Source: JAAXGX01 sp965203565
Lineage (GTDB): Bacteria > Acidobacteriota > Vicinamibacteria > Vicinamibacterales > UBA8438
NCBI GenBank assembly: GCA_965203565.1
Contig: OZ241896.1
Span: 372,001-436,000, forward strand
Direction of reading: 5' to 3'
Length of the DNA: 64,000 nt
The position numbers and the translations under genes were made by a program. Positions 40,433-49,184 of this stretch are shown piece after piece (the stretch's first letter is position 1; every line of letters starts with the position of its first letter). A model generated the notes under the pieces. The model was not told where the DNA came from and ran no database searches. It saw nothing but the letters and a program-made list of their open reading frames with translations.

Positions 40433-42142
40433 ATGCCGATCAGGCCCGGACCGTCCCGCCACCGCGCTCGCCGACGCATCCGCCGCCGCGTCGTGGCCGC
40501 CGCGCTCGCCGGGATCGTGCTCGCGTTCGCGGCGGCGGCCGCGGCCGGCGGCGGCCGGAAGTTCTACGACGACGACCCGATCGCGCGGGAGCCGGAGACG
40601 CAGGACGCGTCGGGCGTCGCGGCGCGCGACATCGAGCTGCTGTTCGATCTGGCGGCCAACCTGTTCGTCAACCGGACCCCGCCGCCGGAGCTGGTGCGCG
40701 CGCAGAACGTCAACACGATCGACGAAGTCCCGGATTCGAGCTGGTTCACGAACCGGATCCTGGCGCGCCCGATCTCGATTGCGGAGCTGCTCCGCGGCCC
40801 GAACACGCTCGCCGACGCCGGACCGCAGCGCGGCGTCGTCACCGGCCTGAAGAGCGCCGGCGCGGCCCCCGGGTTCGTCGGACGGACCGACTCCGGCGAC
40901 GCTTGGTTCATCACCTTCGACGCCGCCGGGCATCCGGAGGCGGCCACCGGCGCGCTGATGGTGGCGAGCAAGCTGTTCTGGGCGCTCGGCTACTGGCAGG
41001 TGGAGCAGTACCTGACCGTGCTGACTCCGGAGGACGCCGCCGGCGGGATCCGGATCGCGCCCGAAGCGACGGTGCGGACGCCGTCCGGGGTGCGCCGGCC
41101 GCTGCGGTGGTCCGACTTCCGGGCCGTGCTCGATCGCGCGCACCGGAGCGCGGACGGCTCGTACCGCATGGTGGCGGCGCGCGGCATTCCGGGCAGGATC
41201 GTGGGCGGGTTCCGATACCGCGGCGTCCGGCCGGACGACCCGAACGACGTCGTGCCCCACGAGCACCGGCGCGAGCTGCGGGCGCTCAAGGTGTTCGGCG
41301 CCTGGACGAACCTGGTCGACCTCAAGGCCGGCAACACGCTCGACACGCTCGTCGCCGACGGCGGCAAGACGCGCGTCCGGCATTACCTGCAGGACGTCGG
41401 GTCGACGTTCGGGAGCGGCGCCAACGGGCCGCACGACTGGGACGAGGGGCACGAGTACCTGTTCGAGTTCGAACCGTTCTGGAAGCGGCTCGTCACGTTC
41501 GGCTTCCACCTGCGGCCGTGGCAGACGGTGCGGTACGAGGATTTTCCGGCGGTCGGCCGGTTCGAGGCGGCGGCGTTCGACCCGGAGCGGTGGCGTCCCC
41601 GGACGCCGAACCCCGCGCTGCTCAACGCCCGCGACGACGACGCGTTCTGGGCCGCCCGCCGGGTGACGGCGTTCACCGACGCGATGCTGCGCGCGGTGGT
41701 CGCGGCGGCCGAGTTCAGCGACCCCGCCGCCGCGCGGCATCTCGCCGACGTGCTGATCGCCCGCCGGGACAGGATTGGCGCGGCGTACCTCCCGAAGATC
41801 AACCCGCTGGTCGACTTCGCGCTCGGCGCGGACGGCGTGCTGACGTTCGCGAACGCCGCCGTCGATGCGGCCGCGGCGCCGGCCCCCGGCGGCTATCGGG
41901 CCGCCTGGGCGGAGTACGACGACGCGTCCGGCGAGTCCCGCTCCCTCGGGGCCGACACCCGGTCGTCCGGGACGCGGATGCAGGCCCCGGGCGCGCTGCC
42001 GCCGCGTCCCGGCGCGTTCGTCGAGATCGCGGTGAGCGCCGTCGACCCGCCCCGCGACTCCTGGACCCGGCCCGTGCGCGTCTACTTCAAACGCACCCCC
42101 GGCGGGTGGAGACTCGTCGGCCTGGAGCGGCTGCCGGAATAA
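40433..42142 (+). CDS. Large secreted protein of unknown function
   Basis: The 569-residue protein has a twin-basic N-terminus (RARRRIRRRVVAAALAGIVLAF) as a signal. The body includes NTIDEVPDSSWFTNRI, YWQVEQYLTVLTPEDAAGG, RMVAARGIPGRIVGGFRYRGVRPDDPNDVVPHEHRRELRALKVF (in pieces) and RHYLQDVGSTFGS. DVVPHEHRRELRALKVFGAWTNLVDLK might be a kinase-like or metal-binding core. I recognise the pattern as that of proteins encoded next to outer-membrane surface antigens, but no named family. It is co-transcribed with 39208-40425 and the TonB receptor. Confidence 0.65.
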   Translation: MPIRPGPSRHRARRRIRRRVVAAALAGIVLAFAAAAAAGGGRKFYDDDPIAREPETQDASGVAARDIELLFDLAANLFVNRTPPPELVRAQNVNTIDEVPDSSWFTNRILARPISIAELLRGPNTLADAGPQRGVVTGLKSAGAAPGFVGRTDSGDAWFITFDAAGHPEAATGALMVASKLFWALGYWQVEQYLTVLTPEDAAGGIRIAPEATVRTPSGVRRPLRWSDFRAVLDRAHRSADGSYRMVAARGIPGRIVGGFRYRGVRPDDPNDVVPHEHRRELRALKVFGAWTNLVDLKAGNTLDTLVADGGKTRVRHYLQDVGSTFGSGANGPHDWDEGHEYLFEFEPFWKRLVTFGFHLRPWQTVRYEDFPAVGRFEAAAFDPERWRPRTPNPALLNARDDDAFWAARRVTAFTDAMLRAVVAAAEFSDPAAARHLADVLIARRDRIGAAYLPKINPLVDFALGADGVLTFANAAVDAAAAPAPGGYRAAWAEYDDASGESRSLGADTRSSGTRMQAPGALPPRPGAFVEIAVSAVDPPRDSWTRPVRVYFKRTPGGWRLVGLERLPE

Positions 42143-42147
42143 GGTTC

Positions 42148-44940
42148 ATGCTTTCCGCAAGACGTCCGCCGCCGCTGATCCCGCTGTTCCTGGCCGCGGC
42201 CGTCTGCGCCCCCGGCCCCGCCCGCGCGCAGGACGGCGCCCTGTCCGGGACGGTGACCGACACGTCCGGCATCGCGCTGCCGGGCGTCACGGTGGAGGCG
42301 CGGCCCGCAGCCGGCGGCGGCGCGGCCCTGACCGCCGTCACCGACGGCGCCGGCCGGTTCGCGCTGACTGCGCCCGGTCCGGACGCGTACGACGTCACGT
42401 TCACGCTGCCCGGCTTCCGGCCGCTCGTGCGCGCCGGCGTCGAGGTCGGCGCCGGGGCGGCGGTGGCGCTCGACGTGGAGCTGCCGCTCCAGCTTGCGGA
42501 ACAGGTGGTGGTGGTCGGCAGCCGCGCGCGGCCGCGGTCGGCGACCGAATCGCCGGTTCCGATCGACGCCATCCCGTTCCGGGACGTCGCCAGCCAGGGC
42601 GCGACGACGCTTGACTACCAGTTGCGGACCCTGGTCCCGTCGTTCAACGTCGCCACCCATCCGATCAGCGGCGCGACCTCGCTGGTGCGGCCGGCCAGCC
42701 TGCGCAACCTCGCCCACGACCACACGCTGGTGCTGGTCGACGGCAAGCGGCGTCACCGGTCGGCGATCCTCGCCTGGTTCGGCGGCGTGACCGACGGCAC
42801 GCAGGGGCCGGACATCTCGGTCATTCCGTCGATCGCCCTGCGGCAGGTGGAGGTGCTGCGCGACGGCGCGTCCGCCCAGTACGGCTCGGACGCCATCGCC
42901 GGCGTGATGAACTTCCTGCTGAAGGACGCCCGCGAAGGGGGCGCCCTGGAGTTCGGCGCGGGGACGTACCGGGCGGGCGACGGCGACGCCTTCCACGTCG
43001 CCGGCAACGTCGGGCTGCCGCTCGGCGCAACCGGCTTCGCCAACCTCAGCTTCGAGTACGGCGGCGCCGACCCGACCAGCCGCAGCGTGCAGCGCGCCGA
43101 CGCAGCGGCGCTGATCGCCGCCGGCAACACGGCGGTGGCCGACCCGGTGCAGATCTGGGGCGATCCGGCGGTCGACGACGAGCTGAAGCTGTTCGGCAAC
43201 TTCGGCCGGCCGCTCGCCGCGGGCCTGGAGCTGTACGGCCACGCCAACTACGCCGCGAAACGGCCGACGCAGGGGTTCTACTATCGGAACCCGAACACGC
43301 GGGCCAACATCTACAGCCTCGACAACGGCGCGACGCTGCTGATCGGCGACGTGCTCGACGCGCGCGACGGCGTCGCGGACGGCTCGGCGAACTGCCCGAC
43401 GGTGCGGATCGCCGCCGACCGGCCGGACCCGGCGGCCCTGGCGCAGGTGTTCGCCGACCCGCACTGCTTCTCGTTCCAGGAGGTGGCGCGGGGCGGGTTC
43501 ACGCCGAGTTTCGGCGCCGACGTCCGTGACGCGTCGGCGGTGGGCGGCGTGCGGCGGGTCGCGGAAAACGGCCTGACCTGGGACGCCAGCGCCAGCTTCG
43601 GCGCGCATCAGGCGGACTTCTTCCTCCGCAACACCGTCAACGCGTCGCTCGGCCCGGACACTCCGCGCGACTTCGATCCCGGCCTGTACCGGCAGGCGGA
43701 GGTCAACCTCAACTTCGACGTCTCGTACCCCGTCACCGACCTGCTCAATCTGGCCGGCGGGGCCGAATGGCGCGACGAGCGGTTCACCATCCGCAGCGGC
43801 GGCCGGCCGTCGTGGGAGGTCGGCCCGTACGCCGCGCAAGGGTTCGTCTCCGGCTCGAACGGTTTCCCCGGCTTTCCCGACTACACGGCCGGCAGCTGGA
43901 GCCGCAGCAACGTCGCGCTGTACGGCGACGCCGAGCTGCGGGAGCCGGACGACCGGTGGACGGTCGGCGCCGCCCTGCGGTTCGAGCATTTCGAGGTGTT
44001 CGGCGCCACGACGAACGGCAAGCTGTCGGCCCGCTATCGGCTGAACGGCGCGGTCTCGGTGCGCGGCGGCGTCAGCACCGGCTTCCGCGCGCCGACGCCC
44101 GGCCAGCAGAACGCGTTCAACGTGCAGTCGACCGTCAATCCGGAGACGCTGGACCTCGTCGACAGCGCCACCGTGCCGTCCACCTTCCTCGCGGCGCGGC
44201 TGCACGGCGGCCGTCCGCTCGATCCCGAGACGTCGGTCAACGCGACGGCCGGACTGGTCGTCGACGCCGGGCCGTTCACGCTGACCGCCGACTACTTCCA
44301 CGTCGGCGTCTCGGACCGCCTCGCCCTGTCGCAGAACTTCACGCTGTCGGCGGACGAGCGCGCGCTGCTTCTGTCGGAGGGGATCGCCTCGGCGCGCACC
44401 CTGGCGTTCATCCGGTTCTTCATCAACGACTTCTCGACCCGGACGCGGGGCGTCGACGTCGTCTCGACCTGGACGCCTCCGGCGCTGCGGGGCGCCACCA
44501 CCGTCAGCGTCGCGCTGAACCACACCCGCACCGCGGTGACGAAGGCGTCGGACCTGCTCGGTCCCGGCGACGTGCTGGCGCTGGAGCGGGGCGCGCCCGA
44601 GACGCGCTGGAACGTCGCCGTCAACCAGCAGTGGGGGCGGGTCGGCCTGCTCGGCCGGCTGCACCGCTACGGCTCGTGGGTCGACCACTTCGACGCGCGG
44701 TTCGTCCGCGGCGCGGACGCGCCGGTCCTCGGCGGGCGGTTCATTCTCGACCTCGAAGGCGCCGTCCCGCTCGGCGCGGGGCTGACGCTGGCCGTCGGCG
44801 GCCAGAACGTCTTCGACACCTTCTCCGACCGGATGGACCTGTTCGCCGCCCAGTACGGCCTGCCCTACAGCCAGTACACGCCGTGGGGCTTCAGCGGCGG
44901 CTACTGGTACGCCCGCGTCAACTACCGCTGGGGCGGGTAG
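42148..44940 (+). CDS. TonB-dependent receptor with N-terminal carboxypeptidase-regulatory-like domain
   Basis: The 930-residue protein has a signal peptide (FLAAAVCAPGPARAQ). A CarboxypepD_reg-like beta-sandwich follows (GALSGTVTDTSGIALPGVTVEARP in part). The plug has ASLRNLAHDHTLVLVDGKRRH, VEVLRDGASAQYGSDAIAGVMNF, then the barrel with ATVPSTFL and a C-terminal YARVNYRWGG. It imports a large substrate across the outer membrane using TonB. No TonB or ExbB is nearby. The plug is of the type shared with iron-siderophore and vitamin receptors; substrate unknown. Confidence 0.93.
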   Translation: MLSARRPPPLIPLFLAAAVCAPGPARAQDGALSGTVTDTSGIALPGVTVEARPAAGGGAALTAVTDGAGRFALTAPGPDAYDVTFTLPGFRPLVRAGVEVGAGAAVALDVELPLQLAEQVVVVGSRARPRSATESPVPIDAIPFRDVASQGATTLDYQLRTLVPSFNVATHPISGATSLVRPASLRNLAHDHTLVLVDGKRRHRSAILAWFGGVTDGTQGPDISVIPSIALRQVEVLRDGASAQYGSDAIAGVMNFLLKDAREGGALEFGAGTYRAGDGDAFHVAGNVGLPLGATGFANLSFEYGGADPTSRSVQRADAAALIAAGNTAVADPVQIWGDPAVDDELKLFGNFGRPLAAGLELYGHANYAAKRPTQGFYYRNPNTRANIYSLDNGATLLIGDVLDARDGVADGSANCPTVRIAADRPDPAALAQVFADPHCFSFQEVARGGFTPSFGADVRDASAVGGVRRVAENGLTWDASASFGAHQADFFLRNTVNASLGPDTPRDFDPGLYRQAEVNLNFDVSYPVTDLLNLAGGAEWRDERFTIRSGGRPSWEVGPYAAQGFVSGSNGFPGFPDYTAGSWSRSNVALYGDAELREPDDRWTVGAALRFEHFEVFGATTNGKLSARYRLNGAVSVRGGVSTGFRAPTPGQQNAFNVQSTVNPETLDLVDSATVPSTFLAARLHGGRPLDPETSVNATAGLVVDAGPFTLTADYFHVGVSDRLALSQNFTLSADERALLLSEGIASARTLAFIRFFINDFSTRTRGVDVVSTWTPPALRGATTVSVALNHTRTAVTKASDLLGPGDVLALERGAPETRWNVAVNQQWGRVGLLGRLHRYGSWVDHFDARFVRGADAPVLGGRFILDLEGAVPLGAGLTLAVGGQNVFDTFSDRMDLFAAQYGLPYSQYTPWGFSGGYWYARVNYRWGG

Positions 44941-44996
44941 CTGCGATCTGCAGACCGGCGCGGACGAAACCGATACAGTTACGTGAACGAACCGCC

Positions 44997-45521
44997 ATGG
45001 CTGTGAAGAAGACCGGCGCGGCGATCCTGCTGGCGGCGCTGCTGGCGGCGGCCGGGTGCGCGACGGGCGGCGGCGCGCATACGCCGCGGCCGTTCCCGCG
45101 GCCCGGCGGATGGCCGGCCGACCCGCCGGGCGGGAGGTTTCCGTACAACCCGGCGGCGGTCACCGAGACGGCGCTCGGGCTGCGCGGCGCGCCGTACGTC
45201 CGCGGCGGCGTCACTCCGAAAGGGTTCGACTGCAGCGGGTTCACCCGTTACGTGTACGCCCATCACGGCGTCGATCTGCCCCGGCTCGCCGCCGATCAGT
45301 ACCGGACCGGGGCGCCGGTCGATCGGGACGACCTGCGGCCGGGCGATCTGGTCTTCTTCAGCACGGCCGCGCCGGGGCCGTCGCACGTCGGCATGGCGAT
45401 CGGCGACGGAACGTTCATCCATGCCCCGAGGCGGCGCGGCGTCGTGCGCGTCGAGCGGCTCGACGGCCGCTACTGGACCCGCCGGTACCTCGGGGCGCGC
45501 CGCGTCGGCGTCGGCGGGTAG
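44997..45521 (+). CDS. NlpC/P60 cell-wall peptidase lipoprotein
   Basis: The 174-residue protein has a lipobox LAAAGC and an NlpC/P60 domain: catalytic Cys in GFDCSGFTRYVY, His in PSHVGMAIGDG and third residue His in FIHAPRR. It cleaves peptide crosslinks or the D-Glu-mesoDAP bond in peptidoglycan. It starts 57 bp after the TonB receptor; a TACAGT at about 44975 may be its -10. It converges with the transglutaminase gene. Confidence 0.9.
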   Translation: MAVKKTGAAILLAALLAAAGCATGGGAHTPRPFPRPGGWPADPPGGRFPYNPAAVTETALGLRGAPYVRGGVTPKGFDCSGFTRYVYAHHGVDLPRLAADQYRTGAPVDRDDLRPGDLVFFSTAAPGPSHVGMAIGDGTFIHAPRRRGVVRVERLDGRYWTRRYLGARRVGVGG

Positions 45522-45535
45522 CCGCGCCCGCGGCG

Positions 45536-46375
45536 TCAGCCGGCCGCCACGTCGACCTCGATCTCCAGCCGGGCCGCCGCGGCGCCGCGGAACGTCCCGG
45601 CGACCGGCGCGGCGTCGCTCGGGTCGGCCGCCGCCGCCACCGTCACGTGGCGGTCGGACACCGCCAGCCCGTGGCTCGGGTCGTAGCCGCGCCAGCCGCC
45701 GCCGATCAGGTACACCTCGCCCCAGGCGTGCAGGTCGTCACGGTCCCGCGCGCCGACGTCGGCGTAGCCGCTGGCGAACCGCGCCGCGAGCCCCATCGCG
45801 CGGCAGCACGCGACGAACAGCACGGCGAGGTCGCGGCAGGCGCCGCGGCCCGCCGCCACAGTCGCCTCGGGCGCCCGGGGCGGCCCTTCCGGCCGCGTCT
45901 CGGCGGTGAACTCCCGGTGGAGGCGCTGCGCCAGCGCGAGCGGGAAGGCCGCCTGGTCGCGTTCCGACGCCTGCGCCGCATCGAGCGCCAGCGCGCGGAC
46001 GGCGGCGGGCGCGGCGTCGGGCGGCGCCCGGTACGGCCGCAGCCGGTCCTGGCTGTCGGGCGGATAGGCGTACGGCAGCGACCGGTCCGGCTCGGCCAGC
46101 AGGAACCGGAACGGGTTGGCCGTGAGCGTCTCGACGGCGGCGCGCGTCCGCAGCGCGAGCCGGTCGGTCGTCCCCTCGAACCAGGCGTGCGTCACCACGT
46201 TGCCGTCGAGGTCGAGGTTCTCGGCGCGCACCGCCGGCGCCGGGTCGACGTCGAGCGCGAAGTCGATCAGGCGGACCGCGGCGTCGGACCGGGGACGGAG
46301 CCGGACGACGTGCGGCTCCAGGAAGACCGGCGCGTCGAACCGGTACGTCGTGCGGTGGTCGATGCGGAGCTTCAC
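45536..46375 (-). CDS. Transglutaminase-like cysteine peptidase family protein
   Basis: The 279-residue protein has the N-terminal beta domain (IDHRTTYRFDAPVFLEPHVVRLRP) and a transglutaminase core with catalytic triad residues Cys in GRGACRDLAVLFVACCRAMGL, His in DDLHAWGEVYL and Asp in GYDPSHG. It starts with a GTG that overlaps the upstream Anbu gene (GTGA). Anbu-type proteases are known to be encoded beside such transglutaminases, which supports both calls. Target unknown. Confidence 0.88.
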   Translation of the reverse strand: MKLRIDHRTTYRFDAPVFLEPHVVRLRPRSDAAVRLIDFALDVDPAPAVRAENLDLDGNVVTHAWFEGTTDRLALRTRAAVETLTANPFRFLLAEPDRSLPYAYPPDSQDRLRPYRAPPDAAPAAVRALALDAAQASERDQAAFPLALAQRLHREFTAETRPEGPPRAPEATVAAGRGACRDLAVLFVACCRAMGLAARFASGYADVGARDRDDLHAWGEVYLIGGGWRGYDPSHGLAVSDRHVTVAAAADPSDAAPVAGTFRGAAAARLEIEVDVAAG

Positions 46376-47142
46376 GGGACGGCTCGAACCGGGGTGGCCG
46401 GCGGCTGCGCCGCCGCCGCCTCCATCTCGTCGTACGCCCGGTCGAACCAGTCGCCCGGCGCCTCCTCCACCGCCCGGCGGAGGCGCGCGTCCCACCACTC
46501 GGAAAGCTGCTCGAGGTCCTGCTTCTCGAAGCGGCGCTCGACGATCCGGAACGAGTCCCGCCGGTACAGCGCCACGTCGACCGGGAAGTCGACGTCGGCG
46601 GCGCTGATCCGCGTCGAATCGAACGACACGCACGCCACCTTGAAGGCGTGGCGCATCGAGTCGTCCACCTTCAGCGCCCGGTCGATGATCGGCTTGCCGT
46701 ACCCGGTCGATCCGATGACGTGGTACGGCGTCAGCCGGCCGGTGTCCACCCAGTTCCCTTCCGGGTAGAGGAGGTACAGCTTCGCGGCCGGGTCGCGCCG
46801 CATCTGCCCGCCGATCAGCGCATGGATGTTGAACGCCATCCCGCTCTCGACCAGCGCCGCCTTGTCCTCCCGCGCCACCCGGCGCACCTGGGCCGCGAGC
46901 AGGTTGACCGCTTCGTACAGCCGCTCGAACGGTTCGTCCCGCGCGCCGAGCGCGTCGTCGAAGTAGGTCAGCGTCTTGTCGCGCAGCGACCGCAGCCCGG
47001 AGGTCATGACGAAGAACGCGCCGTGCGGCGGGGAGTAGACGGTGACCTTCCGCAGGGTCGTCTTCTCGCGGCCCGAGGTGATCAGCGTGTCGGCCAGCCC
47101 GACGATCCCCTCGTCCACGTTCATCGCGACGCAGTAGGTCAT
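46372..47142 (-). CDS. Anbu-type proteasome-like peptidase
   Basis: The 256-residue protein begins MTYCVAMNVDEGIVGLADTLI. Removal of Met leaves Thr at the N-terminus, the Ntn-hydrolase nucleophile of proteasome-type proteases. FVMTSGLRSLRDKTL and GSTGYGKPIIDRAL match the Anbu (ancestral beta-subunit) family. The gene lies between hflC and the transglutaminase, overlapping the latter by GTGA. The classical Anbu partners with alpha-E and ATP-grasp domains are not adjacent. Confidence 0.85.
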   Translation of the reverse strand: MTYCVAMNVDEGIVGLADTLITSGREKTTLRKVTVYSPPHGAFFVMTSGLRSLRDKTLTYFDDALGARDEPFERLYEAVNLLAAQVRRVAREDKAALVESGMAFNIHALIGGQMRRDPAAKLYLLYPEGNWVDTGRLTPYHVIGSTGYGKPIIDRALKVDDSMRHAFKVACVSFDSTRISAADVDFPVDVALYRRDSFRIVERRFEKQDLEQLSEWWDARLRRAVEEAPGDWFDRAYDEMEAAAAQPPATPVRAVP

Positions 47143-47164
47143 GCGCGGCGCGCTCGGCCGGGGA

Positions 47165-48097
47165 TCAACGCGTCCGTTCCAGGTACTGCAGCAGCTCGCT
47201 GTCCGTTCCCAGGATGAAGAGCGTCTCGGGGTCCATCGTCTGCTCGTACGTCTCCAGCGACTTCGTGAACGCGTAGAAGTCGGCGTCGCGGTTGTACGCC
47301 TCCGCGTAGACGCGCGTCGCCTCCGCGTCGGCCTGGCCGCGCAGCTCCTCCGCCTGCCGGTACGCTTCGGACTGGATCTGGGCCAGCTCGCGCTCGCGCT
47401 CGCCGTGGATGCGCGCCGACTCGCCCTGTCCCTCCGACCGGAACTGCTCGGCGATCCGCTGCCGCTCGGCGATCATCCGCGCGAAGACGTCCTTCTGGAC
47501 CTCCTCGACGTAGTTGATCCGCTTGAACCGCAGGTCGAGCAGCTCGATCCCGAGATCGGAGGTGCGCCCGGCCGCGGTCTCGAGGATCTCCCGCGTCACC
47601 TCCCGCCGCCCGCGCTCGATCGCTTCGAGGATGACCGCCTCCTCCTCCGATTCGATCGGCACGTCGTCCGGGTCGCGGTTCGAGCTCCGCACCAGCTCGA
47701 TCAGGTCGTGCCGCGCCACCGCGTTCCGCGTCTCGCCGTCGAGGATGTCGTCGAGCCGCGACTGCGCGCCGCGCTCGTCGCGCAGCCGCTGGAAGAACAG
47801 GAGCGGATCGGTGATCCGCCAGCGCGCGTAGGTGTCGACCCAGATGAACCGCTTGTCGCGGGTCGGCACCTGGTTCGGGCTGCCGTCCCACTCGAGGAAC
47901 CGCTTCTCGAAGTAGTTCGGCCGCTGGATGAACGGCGCCTTGACGTGCAGCCCCGGCGCGACCACCGGCTCGCCGACCGGCTCGCCGAACTGCGTCAGAA
48001 TCACCTGCTCGGTCTCGCTGACCGTGTACAGCGCCTGGCTCAGGACGACGAGCAGGGCGACGGCGACGGCTATCAGGAACGTCGTGGAGCGGATCAC
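47165..48097 (-). CDS. hflC: Protease modulator HflC (SPFH/stomatin)
   Basis: The 310-residue protein has an N-terminal membrane anchor (FLIAVAVALLVVLSQALYTV) and an SPFH domain with TQFGEPVGEPVVAPGLHVKAPF and KRFIWVDTYARWRITDP. A coiled coil follows (EGQGESARIHGERERELAQIQSE in part). It ends DSELLQYLERTR. HflC with HflK forms a cage around the FtsH protease. It overlaps hflK by 4 bp. Confidence 0.95.
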   Translation of the reverse strand: MIRSTTFLIAVAVALLVVLSQALYTVSETEQVILTQFGEPVGEPVVAPGLHVKAPFIQRPNYFEKRFLEWDGSPNQVPTRDKRFIWVDTYARWRITDPLLFFQRLRDERGAQSRLDDILDGETRNAVARHDLIELVRSSNRDPDDVPIESEEEAVILEAIERGRREVTREILETAAGRTSDLGIELLDLRFKRINYVEEVQKDVFARMIAERQRIAEQFRSEGQGESARIHGERERELAQIQSEAYRQAEELRGQADAEATRVYAEAYNRDADFYAFTKSLETYEQTMDPETLFILGTDSELLQYLERTR

Positions 48098-49128
48098 TGG
48101 CCACCTCCTCCCACCGGCGCGCCGGCGGGAACCGGACGGGGCGCCGCGTTGCCGTCGAGCGACAGCAGCGGGAGCACGCCGGTCGTGTCTTCGTCGACGT
48201 ACAGCTTCCGGCCCACCTGCGGGAGAATGCGCTGCATCGTCTCGAGGTAGAGCCGGCGGCGCGTCACCTCCGGCGCGCGCCGGTATTCGTCATGGATGGC
48301 GTTGAAGCGGACCGCGTCGCCCTCGGACCGGTTCACCCGGTCGAGCGCGTACCCCTCGGCCTGCAGCACGGTCTGCTGCGCCTCGCCCCGCGCGCGCGGA
48401 ATCACCCGGTTGTACTCCGCCCGCGCCTCGTTGATCATCCGGTCGCGCTGCTGCTGGGCCTGGTTCACCTCGTCCCACGACGGCTTCACCGGATCGGGCG
48501 GGTTGACGTCCTGCAGCACCACCTGATCGATCGTGATCCCCATCTCGTACTGGTTGGCCAGATCCTGCAGCCGCTCCTCGACCCGCGCCTCGATCTCCTG
48601 GCGGCCGACCGTCAGCACCTCGGTGACCGTCCGGTCGCCGACCACCTCGCGCATCACCGCCTCGTTCATCGCGCGGAACGTCTCGCCGAGGTTGCGGACC
48701 TTGAACAGGAACAGGTACGGGTCGGCCACGCGGTACTGGACGATCCACTCGACGACCGCCACGTTGAGGTCGCCGGTCAGCATGACCGCCTCGTCGGCGA
48801 ACTGCCGTTCGGGCGCGTACTGCGTGCGGATGCCGGCCTCCACCGTGCGGAACCCGAACTCCTGCTTGAGCTGGCGCTGGACCGGGACCTTCAGCACCTG
48901 CTCGACGAACGGGAGCTTCGCCCGGAGGCCCGGCTCGGTGGTGCGGGAGTAGGCGCCGAACCGGAGCACGACGCCCACTTCCTCCGGCTGCACCTGGTAG
49001 AGCGCGCTGAACCCGGCGACGATTGCGACCAGGGCGGCGACCCCGGCCGCCGCCGCGCCGCGCGGGATGCGCGGGATGCCTCCGGGGACGTTCAGCCGCC
49101 TGAAGTCGATGACGGGCGCGTCGTTCAT
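48094..49128 (-). CDS. hflK: Protease modulator HflK (SPFH/stomatin)
   Basis: The 344-residue protein has a short N-terminal cytosolic segment, one helix (AAGVAALVAIVAGFSALYQV) and the SPFH domain (PEEVGVVLRFGAYSRTTEPGLRAKLPF in part). VVDRTVTEVLTVGRQEIE and the QQRDRMINEARAEYNRVIPRA helix follow, and it ends with a Pro/Gly tail. It is the first gene of hflK-hflC-anbu-transglutaminase. A -10-like TATATT on the minus strand lies in the 56-bp divergent gap with the amidohydrolase; an AGGAGA ribosome site precedes the ATG. Confidence 0.95.
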   Translation of the reverse strand: MNDAPVIDFRRLNVPGGIPRIPRGAAAAGVAALVAIVAGFSALYQVQPEEVGVVLRFGAYSRTTEPGLRAKLPFVEQVLKVPVQRQLKQEFGFRTVEAGIRTQYAPERQFADEAVMLTGDLNVAVVEWIVQYRVADPYLFLFKVRNLGETFRAMNEAVMREVVGDRTVTEVLTVGRQEIEARVEERLQDLANQYEMGITIDQVVLQDVNPPDPVKPSWDEVNQAQQQRDRMINEARAEYNRVIPRARGEAQQTVLQAEGYALDRVNRSEGDAVRFNAIHDEYRRAPEVTRRRLYLETMQRILPQVGRKLYVDEDTTGVLPLLSLDGNAAPRPVPAGAPVGGGGQ

Positions 49129-49184
49129 GTCGGTAGTCTCCTGTTCCCCGTAATATACAATGCCAGCGGTTCGCCGCCGCGCCG

